Below, one piece after another: positions 40,107 through 48,984 of a stretch of 64,000 nucleotides of DNA. Positions within the stretch are counted from its first letter, which is position 1; every line of letters starts with the position of its first letter. The notes below the pieces were generated by a model. It did no database searches and was not told the origin of the DNA. It was given only the letters and a program-made list of their open reading frames with translations. The position numbers and the translations under genes were made by a program. Origin of the DNA: Streptomyces sp. NBC_01717 (GTDB lineage: Bacteria; Actinomycetota; Actinomycetes; Streptomycetales; Streptomycetaceae); assembly GCF_036248255.1 (NCBI RefSeq), contig NZ_CP109178.1:7135001-7199000 (forward strand). Direction: 5' to 3'.

Positions 40107-40469
40107 ATGCACATCGCAGCCCAGTCGCTGGTCGCGCTCGTCGCGCTGATCCACGCCTATTTCCTGGTGCTCGAAATGTTCCTGTGGGACACCGCGCGCG
40201 GCCGGAAGGTCTTCGCCACCACCCCGGCGTTCTCCCGTGAGAGCGCCCCGCTCGCCGCGAACCAGGGCCTGTACAACGGGTTCATGGCCGCCGGACTCGT
40301 CTGGAGTCTGATCGCGGGCGACCCTGTCGCGTACCAGGCGCAGATCTTCTTCCTCGGCTGCCTGATCGTCGCCGGGGTGTACGGAGCGGCCACCGTGAAC
40401 CGCAAGATCCTGCTCGTCCAGGCGGTCCCCGCCGCCGCGGCACTCCTCCTCGTCCTGCTCGCGGGCTGA
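40107..40469 (+). CDS. DUF1304 family small membrane protein
   Basis: This encodes 120 residues. There are four hydrophobic helices (about 5-25, 50-70, 75-92, 98-118). HAYFLVLEMFLWDT and the NQGLYNGFMAAGL segment are the conserved DUF1304 motifs. The family is an inner-membrane protein of unknown function, often next to a TetR gene as here (the tetR start is 4 nt downstream). GGGAGG is 9 nt before the ATG. Confidence 0.9.
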   Translation: MHIAAQSLVALVALIHAYFLVLEMFLWDTARGRKVFATTPAFSRESAPLAANQGLYNGFMAAGLVWSLIAGDPVAYQAQIFFLGCLIVAGVYGAATVNRKILLVQAVPAAAALLLVLLAG

Positions 40470-40473
40470 GCCC

Positions 40474-41067
40474 ATGACGCGCGCCGCGACGACGGAAGGC
40501 AGCGGAGACCCCCGTACCGCACGCACCCGCGGCAAGCTCCGCGAGGCGCTCCTCGCGGCCTGCGAGGAACAGCCACTCGACCAGGTCAGCGTCTCCGACG
40601 TGGTGCGCAGGGCCGGAGTCGGCCGGGCCACCTTCTATCTGCACTACGACGATCTGCGCGCGCTGGCCGTGGACGCCTGCGCGGAGATCGTCCGGCAGGC
40701 GGTCGACGCCCTGCACGCCTGGGACGAGGTGCCGCCCGGTCCCGACGCACCCCCCGCCGAGCTCGTCGCCCTGCTGGAGGCGGTACGCGCCCGGGCCGAC
40801 GTCTACCGGAGCCTGCTGCGCACGGGCGGCGGAGGGCCGCTCGGCGAGCTGCTTCACCAGGAGCTCCGGCAGCGCAGCATCAGCGAACTGCGCCGTCGCC
40901 GCCCCCCGGGCTCCGCGGAGGACCTGATCGCGAGCGCCGTCGCCGGACTGTTCACCGGCGTCCTCGCCGACTGGGTGCACGGCCGGACCGACGCCACACC
41001 GGCTCAGCTGGCGGGCGGGATCTGGCGGATGCTGCTGGCCGTGCACACCGCCGCCGCTCCCCGCTGA
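40474..41067 (+). CDS. TetR-family transcriptional regulator
   Basis: This encodes 197 residues. The N-terminal HTH is KLREALLAACEEQPLDQVSV with DVVRRAGVGRATFYLHYDD, the classical TetR recognition helix. The C-terminal domain is helical with no recognisable ligand signature. Co-transcribed with the DUF1304 gene (4-nt gap), it probably represses that operon through the inverted repeat at 40052. Confidence 0.92.
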   Translation: MTRAATTEGSGDPRTARTRGKLREALLAACEEQPLDQVSVSDVVRRAGVGRATFYLHYDDLRALAVDACAEIVRQAVDALHAWDEVPPGPDAPPAELVALLEAVRARADVYRSLLRTGGGGPLGELLHQELRQRSISELRRRRPPGSAEDLIASAVAGLFTGVLADWVHGRTDATPAQLAGGIWRMLLAVHTAAAPR

Positions 41068-41207
41068 CCTCGCGTCTCACCCACAGAGCACCCCGGCCAC
41101 CCGTCGCCCCACCCCTCTAGGCTGAAATCGCGCAGGAGGGCACGGAGCAGGCGCGACAAGCCCGAAGCGGTATGTAGAGCAGTGCACGAAGAAGTGAGGA
41201 GCCAGAC

Positions 41208-41570
41208 GTGGCGGTACGAGCGGTCCGTGGAGCGGTCCAGCTGGAGCGGGACGAGGCCGGACACATGGACGAGCAGGTCAGCGCCCTGCTCACCGCCGTC
41301 CTGGAGCGCAACGGACTCGTTGCCGACGACCTGATCAGCATCTGGTTCACCGCCACCCCCGATCTGCACAGCGACTTCCCGGCCGCGGCCGCACGGGGCA
41401 TCGGCATCGTCGACGTACCGCTGATCTGCGCCCAGGAGCTCGACATCGTGGGGGCGATGCCCCGCGTGGTGCGCATCCTCGCCCATGTCGAGACGTACCT
41501 TGCCAAGTCCGAGATACAGCATGTCTACCTCGGCGCCACCGCCGCCCTCCGCAAGGACATCGCCCAGTGA
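41208..41570 (+). CDS. aroH: Chorismate mutase, AroH class
   Basis: This encodes 120 residues. The GTG has GAGGA 7 nt upstream. It is the trimeric monofunctional AroH type, not AroQ: VRAVRGAVQLERDE with Arg7, PLICAQELDIVGAMPRVVR with Cys74 and Glu77, and an arginine-rich late segment match the B. subtilis active site. It converts chorismate to prephenate for Tyr/Phe synthesis and is coupled by GTGA overlap to prephenate dehydrogenase, the next step. TAGGCT at 41118-41123 is a possible -10. Confidence 0.94.
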   Translation: MAVRAVRGAVQLERDEAGHMDEQVSALLTAVLERNGLVADDLISIWFTATPDLHSDFPAAAARGIGIVDVPLICAQELDIVGAMPRVVRILAHVETYLAKSEIQHVYLGATAALRKDIAQ

Positions 41571-42652
41571 GAACCGCCGTCGTCATCGGAACCGGCCTGG
41601 TCGGCACCTCCGCAGCCCTCGCCCTCGCCGGGCGCGGCGTCCATGTCCACCTCGTCGACCACGACCCGGCGTCGGCCCGCACGGCGGCCGCGCTCGGCGC
41701 CGGTACGGACGAGGCACCCGCGGGCCGCGTCGACCTCGCGATCGTCGCCGTACCGCCCGCGCACGTGGCGTCGGTGCTCGCCACCGCCATGCGGGACGGC
41801 ATCGCCCGCGGCTACCTCGACGTCGCCAGCGTCAAGGGCGGCCCCCGCCGCGAGCTGGAAGCCCTCGGCGTCGACCTCACGCCGTACATCGGTACGCACC
41901 CGATGGCGGGCAAGGAGCGTTCCGGCCCGCTCGCCGCCACCGCCGACCTCTTCGAGGGCCGTCCCTGGGTCCTCACGCCGACCCGGGACACCGACACCGA
42001 GGTCCTCAACCTCGCCCTGGAGCTGGTCGCGCTCTGCCGCGCCGTTCCGGTCGTCATGGACGCCGACGCCCACGACCGGGCCGTCGCCCTCGTCTCCCAC
42101 ACCCCGCAGCTGATCTCGTCGATGGTCGCCGCCCGCCTGGAGGAGGCCGACGAGACCGCCGTTCGCCTCTGTGGCCAGGGCATCAGGGACGTCACCCGGA
42201 TCGCGGCCTCCGATCCCCGGATGTGGGTGGAGATCCTCTCCGCCAACCCCGGACCGGTCGCGGACGTGCTCGCCGGGGTCGCCGCGGATCTCGAGGAGAC
42301 GGTCCGGGCGCTGCGCAGCCTCCAGTCCGGCGACGACGACAAGCGCCGCGAGGGCACCGACTCCATCGAGGACGTCCTGCGCCGCGGTAACGCGGGCCGG
42401 GTCAGGGTCCCCGGCAAACACGGGGCGGCCCCGGCGGCGTACGACATCGTGGCTGTGCTCATCAGCGACCGGCCGGGCGAGCTGGCCGGGATCTTCGCGG
42501 ACGCGGGCAAGGCCGGGATCAACGTCGAGGACGTCCGTATCGAGCACGCCACCGGGCAGCAGGCCGGCCTGGTGCAGCTGATGGTCGAGCCGAGCGTGGC
42601 CCCGGCACTCGCCGCTTCGCTTCGCGAGCGGGGCTGGTCGATCCGCCAGTAG
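41567..42652 (+). CDS. tyrA: Prephenate dehydrogenase with ACT domain
   Basis: This encodes 361 residues. The N-terminal NAD-binding loop is VVIGTGLVGTSAALALAG (GTGLVG at 8-13). The active-site segment is YIGTHPMAGKERSG, and VSHTPQLISSMVAARL is in the helical dimerisation domain. A C-terminal ACT domain begins near VLISDRPGELAGIFADAGKA and is expected to bind an aromatic amino acid as feedback regulator. It overlaps aroH, so mutase and dehydrogenase are made together. Confidence 0.95.
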   Translation: MRTAVVIGTGLVGTSAALALAGRGVHVHLVDHDPASARTAAALGAGTDEAPAGRVDLAIVAVPPAHVASVLATAMRDGIARGYLDVASVKGGPRRELEALGVDLTPYIGTHPMAGKERSGPLAATADLFEGRPWVLTPTRDTDTEVLNLALELVALCRAVPVVMDADAHDRAVALVSHTPQLISSMVAARLEEADETAVRLCGQGIRDVTRIAASDPRMWVEILSANPGPVADVLAGVAADLEETVRALRSLQSGDDDKRREGTDSIEDVLRRGNAGRVRVPGKHGAAPAAYDIVAVLISDRPGELAGIFADAGKAGINVEDVRIEHATGQQAGLVQLMVEPSVAPALAASLRERGWSIRQ

Positions 42653-42670
42653 GCCCCGGAGGCCGGGGTC
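42652..42670 (+). terminator. Weak hairpin after tyrA
   Basis: GGCCCCGG, loop AGG, CCGGGGTC forms 8 pairs including one G-U, beginning within the tyrA stop codon. The three-base loop and lack of a T-run make termination uncertain; the 135-bp gap before cmk otherwise shows no clear element. Confidence 0.35.
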
Positions 42671-42787
42671 CGCGGGAGTTGTCCACAGGGGTGCAAAGGA
42701 CCGTCCCGACACTCGGTAACCTTGTGCGGGGCGGGTTCGCGCGCCCTTGTCCCGCCCACCCCGTGTACCAGGAAGGTGTCCACCACC

Positions 42788-43492
42788 GTGGAAACCGTAA
42801 GCGCCGCAGCCCGGACGGCCCCGGCCGCAGTGATCGTCGCCATCGACGGGCCCTCCGGCACCGGCAAGTCGAGCACGTCGAAGGCCGTCGCCGCCAAGCT
42901 CGGCCTGAGCTACCTGGACACCGGCGCCCAGTACCGGGCGATCACCTGGTGGATGCTGAACAACGGCATCGACGTGCAGGACGCCGTGGAGGTCGCGACC
43001 GCCGCGGCGAAGCCGGTCATCGTCTCCGGCACTGACCCGGCCGCCCCGACGATCACGGTCGACGGCGAGGATGCCGCGGGCCCGATCCGTACGCAGGAGG
43101 TCACCTCGAAGGTCAGCGCCGTCAGCGCGGTCCCCGAGGTGCGTGCCCGGATCACCGAGCTGCAGCGGTCCATCGCCGCGGCCGCCGAGATCGGCATCGT
43201 CGTCGAGGGCCGTGACATCGGCACCACCGTGCTGCCCGACGCCGACCTCAAGATCTTCCTGACCGCCTCGCCGGAGGCCCGCGCGGCCCGCCGCAGCGGA
43301 GAGCTGAAGGGCTCCGATCTCGCCACCACCAAGGAGGCGCTGATAAAGCGGGACACTGCGGACTCCAGCCGCAAGACCTCGCCGCTCGCCAAGGCGGACG
43401 ACGCGGTCGAGGTGGACACGACCGACCTGACCCTGCAGCAGGTCATCGAGTGCGTCGTCACCCTTGTCGAGGAGAAGCGGGCCGCGAAGTGA
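42788..43492 (+). CDS. cmk: Cytidylate kinase
   Basis: This encodes 234 residues from GTG 42788 (AGGAAGG about 11 nt upstream); a GTG at 42776 is an alternative. The P-loop is IDGPSGTGKSS (19-29), followed by LSYLDTGAQYRAITWWML and the CMP-binding GRDIGTTVLPDADLKIFLTAS. It phosphorylates CMP/dCMP. The stop overlaps the GTG of the acyltransferase, and der follows, a conserved actinobacterial trio. Confidence 0.95.
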   Translation: METVSAAARTAPAAVIVAIDGPSGTGKSSTSKAVAAKLGLSYLDTGAQYRAITWWMLNNGIDVQDAVEVATAAAKPVIVSGTDPAAPTITVDGEDAAGPIRTQEVTSKVSAVSAVPEVRARITELQRSIAAAAEIGIVVEGRDIGTTVLPDADLKIFLTASPEARAARRSGELKGSDLATTKEALIKRDTADSSRKTSPLAKADDAVEVDTTDLTLQQVIECVVTLVEEKRAAK

Positions 43493-44145
43493 CCGCAGCC
43501 TCGGGCACGCCCACGCTGCGCGGAGCGGCGGTCGGGCGCGGGATCGGCATCGGGCTGATGTACGGGCTGTGGAAGCCCCGCGTCCTCGGTGCATGGCGGG
43601 TACCCGCCTCCGGACCCGTCATACTCGCGGTGAACCACTCCCACAACATCGACGGGCCGATGCTGATGGGCACCGCGCCCAGGCCCGTCCACTTCCTGAT
43701 CAAGAAAGAGGCGTTCGTCGGCCCCCTCGACCCGTTCCTGCGCGGAATCGGTCAGCTGAAGGTGGACCGTAAGAGCGCCGACCGCACCGCCATCACCCAG
43801 GCCCTCGGTGTACTGGAGAACGGCGGGGTGCTCGGGATCTTCCCGGAGGGCACCCGGGGCGAAGGAGACTTCGCCTCGCTGCGGGCCGGGCTCGCGTACT
43901 TCGCGGTACGCAGCGGGGCGCCGATCGTGCCCGTGGCCGTCATGGGAAGCACCGAGCGCCGCGGACGGTTGATATCGGCACTGCCGCCGTTGCGCAGCGG
44001 GGTCGATGTCGTCTTCGGTGATGCCTTCGACGCGGGCGACGGAAGTGGCCTGCGGACCCGGAAGGCGCTGGACGAGGCGACCGTGCGGATCCAGGCACGG
44101 CTGACCTCGCACCTGGAGAACGCCAGGCGTTTCACCGGGCGCTAG
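43489..44145 (+). CDS. 1-acyl-glycerol-3-phosphate acyltransferase-like (PlsC family)
   Basis: This encodes 218 residues from GTG 43489, overlapping the cmk stop. The catalytic HX4D box is ILAVNHSHNIDGP, the substrate-binding motif is GVLGIFPEGTRGEG, and PIVPVAVMGS is motif IV. A short hydrophobic N-terminal segment suggests peripheral membrane association. It acylates a lysophospholipid or related acceptor. Confidence 0.9.
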   Translation: MTAASGTPTLRGAAVGRGIGIGLMYGLWKPRVLGAWRVPASGPVILAVNHSHNIDGPMLMGTAPRPVHFLIKKEAFVGPLDPFLRGIGQLKVDRKSADRTAITQALGVLENGGVLGIFPEGTRGEGDFASLRAGLAYFAVRSGAPIVPVAVMGSTERRGRLISALPPLRSGVDVVFGDAFDAGDGSGLRTRKALDEATVRIQARLTSHLENARRFTGR

Positions 44146-44212
44146 GTAAGACTTGAGTAGTGGGCCGCGTGATCGTGGTCCATCGATGATGATGCAAAGA
44201 GGAACGGACTTC

Positions 44213-45682
44213 ATGAACGACCAGATTCACTCCGACGGCTCGGACCACGAGCACGGAGCACTTGGCGACGCCGAGTACGCGGAGTTCATGGAGCTCGCCG
44301 CGCAGGAGGGCTTCGACGTCGAGGACGTCGAGGGCGCGATCGACGAAGCGGGTCACGGCCCGCTGCCCGTCCTTGCCGTCGTCGGCCGCCCCAACGTCGG
44401 CAAGTCGACCCTGGTGAACCGGATCATCGGCCGCCGCGAGGCGGTCGTCGAGGACAAGCCCGGCGTCACCCGGGACCGTGTCACGTACGAGGCCGAATGG
44501 GCCGGCCGCCGCTTCAAGGTCGTCGACACCGGCGGCTGGGAGCAGGACGTGCTGGGCATCGACGCCTCCGTCGCCGCCCAGGCGGAGTACGCGATCGAGG
44601 CCGCCGACGCGGTCGTCTTCGTCGTCGACTCGACCGTCGGCGCGACCGACACCGACGAGGCCGTCGTCAAGCTGCTGCGCCGGGCCGGCAAGCCCGTCGT
44701 GCTGTGCGCCAACAAGGTCGACGGCCAGAGCGGTGAGGCCGACGCCACCGCGCTCTGGTCGCTCGGTCTCGGCGAGCCGCACCCGGTCTCCTCGCTGCAC
44801 GGCCGTGGCACCGGCGACCTGCTCGACGCCGTCCTCGAAGCATTGCCCGAGGCCCCGGCCCAGCGCTTCGGCACCGCGCTCGGCGGCCCGCGCCGCATCG
44901 CGCTCATCGGCCGTCCGAACGTCGGCAAGTCCTCGCTGCTCAACAAGGTGGCGAACGAGGACCGGGTCGTCGTCAACGAAATGGCCGGCACCACTCGTGA
45001 CCCGGTCGACGAGCTGATCCAGCTCGGCGGCATCACCTGGAAGTTCATCGACACGGCCGGTATCCGCCGCCGCGTCCACCTCCAGGAGGGCGCGGACTAC
45101 TACGCCTCGCTGCGTACCGCGGCCGCCGTCGAGAAGGCCGAGGTCGCCGTCGTCCTGATCGACGCCAGCGAGTCCATCAGCGTCCAGGACCAGCGCATCA
45201 TCACCATGGCCGTGGAGGCCGGGCGTGCGCTCGTGGTCGCGTACAACAAGTGGGACACCCTCGACGAGGAGCGCCGCTACTACCTGGAGCGCGAGATCGA
45301 GACGGAGCTCGCGCAGATCGCGTGGGCCCCCCGGGTCAATGTCTCGGCCCTCACCGGCCGCCACATGGAGAAGCTGGTCCCGGCGATCGAGACCGCGATC
45401 GAGGGCTGGGAGACCCGGATCCCGACCGGTCGGCTGAACGCCTTCCTCGGTGAGATCGTCGCCTCCCACCCGCACCCGGTCCGCGGCGGCAAGCAGCCCC
45501 GCATCCTCTTCGGCACCCAGGCCGGCACCAAGCCGCCGCGGTTCGTGCTCTTCTCCTCCGGCTTCCTCGAGCACGGCTACCGCCGCTTCGTCGAGCGCCG
45601 GCTGCGCGAGGAGTTCGGCTTCGAAGGCACCCCGATCCACATCTCGGTGCGGGTCCGCGAGAAGCGCGGCCGCAAGAAGTGA
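44213..45682 (+). CDS. der: GTPase Der (EngA), ribosome biogenesis
   Basis: This encodes 489 residues from ATG 44213 (AAGAGGA 9 nt upstream). Two tandem G domains are present: GRPNVGKS at 58-65 and again at 233-240, each followed by DTGGWEQD- and [12 protein letters not shown] switch regions and NK.D motifs. A C-terminal KH-like domain ([20 protein letters not shown]) is present. The acidic N-terminal extension of about 50 residues is usual in actinobacteria. It acts in 50S subunit maturation. Confidence 0.96.
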   Translation: MNDQIHSDGSDHEHGALGDAEYAEFMELAAQEGFDVEDVEGAIDEAGHGPLPVLAVVGRPNVGKSTLVNRIIGRREAVVEDKPGVTRDRVTYEAEWAGRRFKVVDTGGWEQDVLGIDASVAAQAEYAIEAADAVVFVVDSTVGATDTDEAVVKLLRRAGKPVVLCANKVDGQSGEADATALWSLGLGEPHPVSSLHGRGTGDLLDAVLEALPEAPAQRFGTALGGPRRIALIGRPNVGKSSLLNKVANEDRVVVNEMAGTTRDPVDELIQLGGITWKFIDTAGIRRRVHLQEGADYYASLRTAAAVEKAEVAVVLIDASESISVQDQRIITMAVEAGRALVVAYNKWDTLDEERRYYLEREIETELAQIAWAPRVNVSALTGRHMEKLVPAIETAIEGWETRIPTGRLNAFLGEIVASHPHPVRGGKQPRILFGTQAGTKPPRFVLFSSGFLEHGYRRFVERRLREEFGFEGTPIHISVRVREKRGRKK

Positions 45683-45724
45683 CACCGGCCTGATCCGCCG
45701 CGTCCGGCGATGGCGCCGGAGATG

Positions 45725-45769
45725 ACGAAGCCCCGTACCGTCCCTGCTGTGAACGGTGCGGGGCTTCGT
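45725..45769. terminator. Hairpin between der and the convergent gene
   Basis: ACGAAGCCCCGTACCGT (45725-45741) pairs with ACGGTGCGGGGCTTCGT (45753-45769), with one G-U pair and an 11-base loop. It lies between convergent genes, with no T-run, and could stop transcription from both sides. Confidence 0.75.
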
Positions 45770-45792
45770 CGTGCCAGGGCTTCGCCGTGCGG

Positions 45793-46260
45793 TCAGGCTC
45801 CCCGGGATCCCGGGGGCAACGCCACCGGCTGGGGGCGCCCGGCGTGCCGGCCGACCCGCTGCCAGGAACCGAGGCTTCCGGTGTGCGTGCCCGGGCTCGA
45901 GTGGCCGGAGTGGCTCGAGTGCCCCGAGTGGCTGGAGTGGCTGGAGTGGCCGCTCAGCGGGGCCCGGCTGCCGAACATGCCGGTCCCGAACGCCACGAAA
46001 CCCAGGTTCTCCTCGCCGCTCCGATCACCTGGCAGCGCCCGGAACGACCGGCGGTACTCGGAGTACAGCGCGTCGTAGATCGGGGTGTGGGTCTGACCGC
46101 CCGAGCGGTCCTGCGACGGACGCATGGCAGGGATCGGGCTCGGGCGCTGGTGGAAGGGGTCGTATGAGTGCACGTATGTGCCAACGACCCCGTCGGCCGA
46201 CGGATGCGGGCCCGACGGAGAAATAGCTGTTCGCCGGGGGTGCGAGGAGCGTACGGACAT
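45793..46260 (-). CDS. Conserved hypothetical protein with His/Ser-rich repeat tail
   Basis: This encodes 155 residues from the ATG at 46260, which follows the upstream gene's stop by 2 nt, so the two form an operon. The middle (THTPIYDALYSEYRRSFRAL, then GDRSGEENLGFVAFGTGMF) is the likely conserved part. It then has a run of GHSSHS units (about residues 109-130), giving seven or so histidines in a short span that could bind metal. No domain is recognised. The repeat DNA (GAGTGGCTGGAGTGG type) may vary in copy number. Confidence 0.7.
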   Translation of the reverse strand: MSVRSSHPRRTAISPSGPHPSADGVVGTYVHSYDPFHQRPSPIPAMRPSQDRSGGQTHTPIYDALYSEYRRSFRALPGDRSGEENLGFVAFGTGMFGSRAPLSGHSSHSSHSGHSSHSGHSSPGTHTGSLGSWQRVGRHAGRPQPVALPPGSRGA

Positions 46261-46262
46261 GA

Positions 46263-47093
46263 TCAGGTCCCGGCCAGCGGCATCGCGGCCGCGACCAGGA
46301 GGCCGCTCGCCGCGGCCTTCTCCAGGGCGTCGCGCAGCAGGTCCTCGCGGGGCTGCTGGCCGATCGAACCGACCGGAGCGGCGAAGACGAGCACGGTCCG
46401 AGACTTGTTGGCCGCGGCTCGCCAGCCCTCGGTGACCTGCAGCGGTGCATGGGCCTGCCACCAGGCGACCGGGGCGCCGCCGCCCGTCCCCGGCTGGAGC
46501 ACGGCGTGCAGCTGGCCCATGGCGAGCAGGATCGACCAGCCGTGCAGCACGGCGGGCACCTGGTCCATCCGGTGGACCGGGTGGAAGCCCTGCTCCAGCA
46601 GGAGCTGCAGGAACTCGTCGCCCCCGCTGCCGTACGTGCCGGGGCGGGTGATCGCGCCGGTCGGCTCGACGACCAGCGCCGGGTGGAGCTCGTCATCGAT
46701 CAGGACGAGTCCGCTGGTGATGCCCAGAACGGCCTGCTCGGGCATGAGGCCCTGCGGGGTCTCCGGCTCGTTGCCGGTGATGCTGCGCACGGCGCCCTGC
46801 AGCTGCTCCTCGGAGACCTGGACGACCTGGGAGGGGATGCAGGTCGCGTGGGCGAAGGCGAGCACGGCGGTCTCGTCGCCGACGAACAGCACCGTGCTGG
46901 TGCGCTCCTGCTCCGAGTCGCCCGGGGTGCGGCAGGAGGTGCAGTCGTAGCTGCCTGGGGCGTTGTCGCCGACGAGCAGCCGATCGGCTTCGGCGTCGCC
47001 GATCTCGGCGCGTACGTCCTCGCTGACGTCGAGCATGCGCGGCACGGGTGGCTCCTCGAACTCGGTGCGTGCGCCGGGCGGTTCCCGGCTCAT
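46263..47093 (-). CDS. Conserved hypothetical protein with a possible zinc site
   Basis: This encodes 276 residues. I do not recognise a named family. Near residue 50, YDCTSCRTPG followed about 35 residues later by HATC gives a CxxC...HxxC arrangement that could hold zinc. The remainder is alternating hydrophobic strands and helices (SGLVLIDDELHPALVVEPTG, LQLLLEQGFHPVHRMDQVP). The ATG at 47093 lacks a clear ribosome binding site; MLDVSEDVRAEIGD 19 codons in is another possible start. It is the first gene of a pair with the His-rich protein. Confidence 0.72.
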   Translation of the reverse strand: MSREPPGARTEFEEPPVPRMLDVSEDVRAEIGDAEADRLLVGDNAPGSYDCTSCRTPGDSEQERTSTVLFVGDETAVLAFAHATCIPSQVVQVSEEQLQGAVRSITGNEPETPQGLMPEQAVLGITSGLVLIDDELHPALVVEPTGAITRPGTYGSGGDEFLQLLLEQGFHPVHRMDQVPAVLHGWSILLAMGQLHAVLQPGTGGGAPVAWWQAHAPLQVTEGWRAAANKSRTVLVFAAPVGSIGQQPREDLLRDALEKAAASGLLVAAAMPLAGT

Positions 47094-47616
47094 GAACAGA
47101 CAACGGGTGAGCCGCGGCCGGGGTCACGCGGGAAAGGGAACGGAATCGAACCATCCGACGCAGAGGGTGAATAGGGGGACCGATGCGTTTACTCCCGGTC
47201 GATACCCGCTGATCGAACGCGCATGGGCGAGACGGGCGAGGGAGGGGAGGGTGCGACGACAGGTCGACAAATCAGGAAAACAAGGAACGTATCCAGTGGC
47301 TGAAAGTCGTCCATGCGTCGAGTGGAACGGCAGCCGGTTCTCACCGTTTCGCCAGGTGCAACCCGCAGCACATCGGTCGAACCGGGGGCACGGCGGCTCA
47401 TGCAGGCGGTCATCCGTACGACGTTCCACCTCGCCGGTGCGCCGGCGGAGCACCATGTCAACGGGACCACGGTGGTTTTCCGTCACCGCGACGATCCCGC
47501 GCCGGGGCACCTGCTCGGCCGGCAACGACCTCTGCGCACGGCCGGAGCCGGGCACCGCAGTGGGCCGAACCGGATCGCGGACGGTAGCTGTCCGCAACCG
47601 CTGGCAGACTCGTCCC
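47094..47616. other. Intergenic region of 523 bp, no supported gene
   Basis: This divergent gap lies between the minus-strand Cys/His pair and the WYL regulator. It includes an AT-richer patch (CGACAAATCAGGAAAACAAGG, near 47265). Several frames are open on both strands but none has a ribosome binding site or familiar sequence. GGAATCGAACC near 47140 resembles a tRNA T-arm on the minus strand but no cloverleaf forms. Confidence 0.5.
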
Positions 47617-48576
47617 ATGTTGGAGACCTCGGCACGACTGCTGCGCCTGCTCTCACTGCTGCAGGCCCACCGGGACTGGTCCGGCGCCGACCTCGCCGAG
47701 CGGCTCGGCGTCACCCCCCGGACCGTCCGGCGCGACGTCGACAAGCTGCGCGAGCTCGGCTACCCGGTCAACGCGAGCCCTGGCACCGGCGGCGGCTACC
47801 AACTCGGTGCCGGGGCCGAGCTGCCGCCGTTGCTCCTCGACGACGAGGAGGCCGTCGCCGTCGCGGTCGGGCTGCGTACGGCGGCCGGCCACGGCGTGCA
47901 GGGCATCGGGGAGACCTCCGTACGCGCACTCGCCAAGCTCGAGCAGGTACTGCCGAACCGGCTGCGCCGGCGGGTGAGCGCGCTGGGCGCCTTCACCGTG
48001 CCCATGCTGCGCGGACCCGACGCGTCGACCGCCGACCCGGGGGTTCTCACCGAACTGGCCGGGGCCTGCCGGGACAGCGAGCGGGTGCGCTTCGCGTACC
48101 GCGCCCATGACGGCTCCGTATCGCGCCGGATCGTCGAACCCCACCGGCTGGTGTGCACCGAGCGCCGCTGGTACCTCGTCGCCTGGGACCTGGACCGCGC
48201 GGACTGGCGTACCTTCCGGGCGGACCGGATCACCCCCACGCCACCGCACGGCCCCCGTTTCGTCCCGCGCCGCCCGCCCGCCGACGACCTTGCCGCGTAT
48301 GTCTCCCGGGGCGTCTCCACCGACGCGTACGCGGCGCGTGCCGTGATCCGGCTGAAGGTGCCCGTCGAGCGGGCGGCCGAGCGGATCTCGCCGTCCTCCG
48401 GTGTGCTGGAGCGCATCGACGCGGACAGTTGCCTGCTGCGCACGGGGGCGGCCGGTCTGGACGTTCTGGTGATCCATGTGATGCTCATGGGCTTCGACTT
48501 CGAAGTCGTCGAGCCGCAGGAGCTCACCGACGCGATCAGGACCGCCAGGGACCGGTTGTCCCGGGCGCTCGACTGA
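47617..48576 (+). CDS. WYL-domain transcriptional regulator
   Basis: This encodes 319 residues. The N-terminal HTH_11 (SARLLRLLSLLQAHRDWSGA, then LAERLGVTPRTVRRDVDKLR) is followed by the WYL domain, whose core is CTERRWYLVAWDLDRADWRT and which ends with a C-terminal extension (VIHVMLMGFDFEVVEPQEL). WYL domains bind nucleic acid or nucleotide ligands. No ribosome binding site precedes ATG 47617; CAGACT ends 7 nt upstream and may be the -10 of a leaderless transcript. No obvious target gene is adjacent. Confidence 0.88.
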   Translation: MLETSARLLRLLSLLQAHRDWSGADLAERLGVTPRTVRRDVDKLRELGYPVNASPGTGGGYQLGAGAELPPLLLDDEEAVAVAVGLRTAAGHGVQGIGETSVRALAKLEQVLPNRLRRRVSALGAFTVPMLRGPDASTADPGVLTELAGACRDSERVRFAYRAHDGSVSRRIVEPHRLVCTERRWYLVAWDLDRADWRTFRADRITPTPPHGPRFVPRRPPADDLAAYVSRGVSTDAYAARAVIRLKVPVERAAERISPSSGVLERIDADSCLLRTGAAGLDVLVIHVMLMGFDFEVVEPQELTDAIRTARDRLSRALD

Positions 48577-48984
48577 ACCGTGCCGTGCTCTTTCGTCTGT
48601 CAACTCGCTGTGTCCGGTATACGGGTGGATGTGGGCGGCCGTCCCGGTCCGATGGTGTGGATATCGTGTCCAAAAGATAAGGCCGCCATAAGGAAGCGTG
48701 AATTCCCGGTGCCCGGTGCATTTTCCGGGAACCGCCCGGGAGGGGAATTTCGACTACCTGGGATGCCGTAATCCGCGTGGTTTCTCCGCCTGTTCGGAGA
48801 TCATTCTTCGGCGCCTTCGATTACTGTGCGTCGACTTACGGATCGCACGTTCGAGTGAAGCAGTTCGAGTAAACGCGTGTGGTGATCCTGTGACACAAGC
48901 GTGACCGGTGGCGTACATGAGGATGCCGCGCCGCCGCCGGGGTCAGGCTTCCGTACCCGTCCGGGGCCGCCTACGGTGAGAGAC
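48577..48984. other. AT-richer intergenic region of 408 bp
   Basis: The gap lies between the WYL gene and the I78-type inhibitor gene and is clearly less GC-rich than its surroundings (for example CCAAAAGATAAGGC near 48670). It holds the direct repeat described at 48849-48873. TACGGT at 48973-48978 is a -10-like box 6 nt before the next ATG. I see no gene. Confidence 0.5.
48849..48873 (+). repeat. Direct repeat GTTCGAGTRAA
   Basis: GTTCGAGTGAA (48849-48859) and GTTCGAGTAAA (48863-48873) are spaced 14 bp start to start. Paired direct half-sites upstream of a gene suggest binding of a regulator; none can be named. Confidence 0.35.

Noticed and set aside
44132..45685. Minus-strand frame of 517 codons over der
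   Set aside because: It is antisense to an intact Der GTPase with both G domains.
47130..47215. Possible tRNA on the minus strand (GGTTCGATTCC near 47140)
   Set aside because: The T-arm match is isolated. The T-stem needs several G-U pairs, and no partner for the acceptor 3' strand or anticodon arm can be found.
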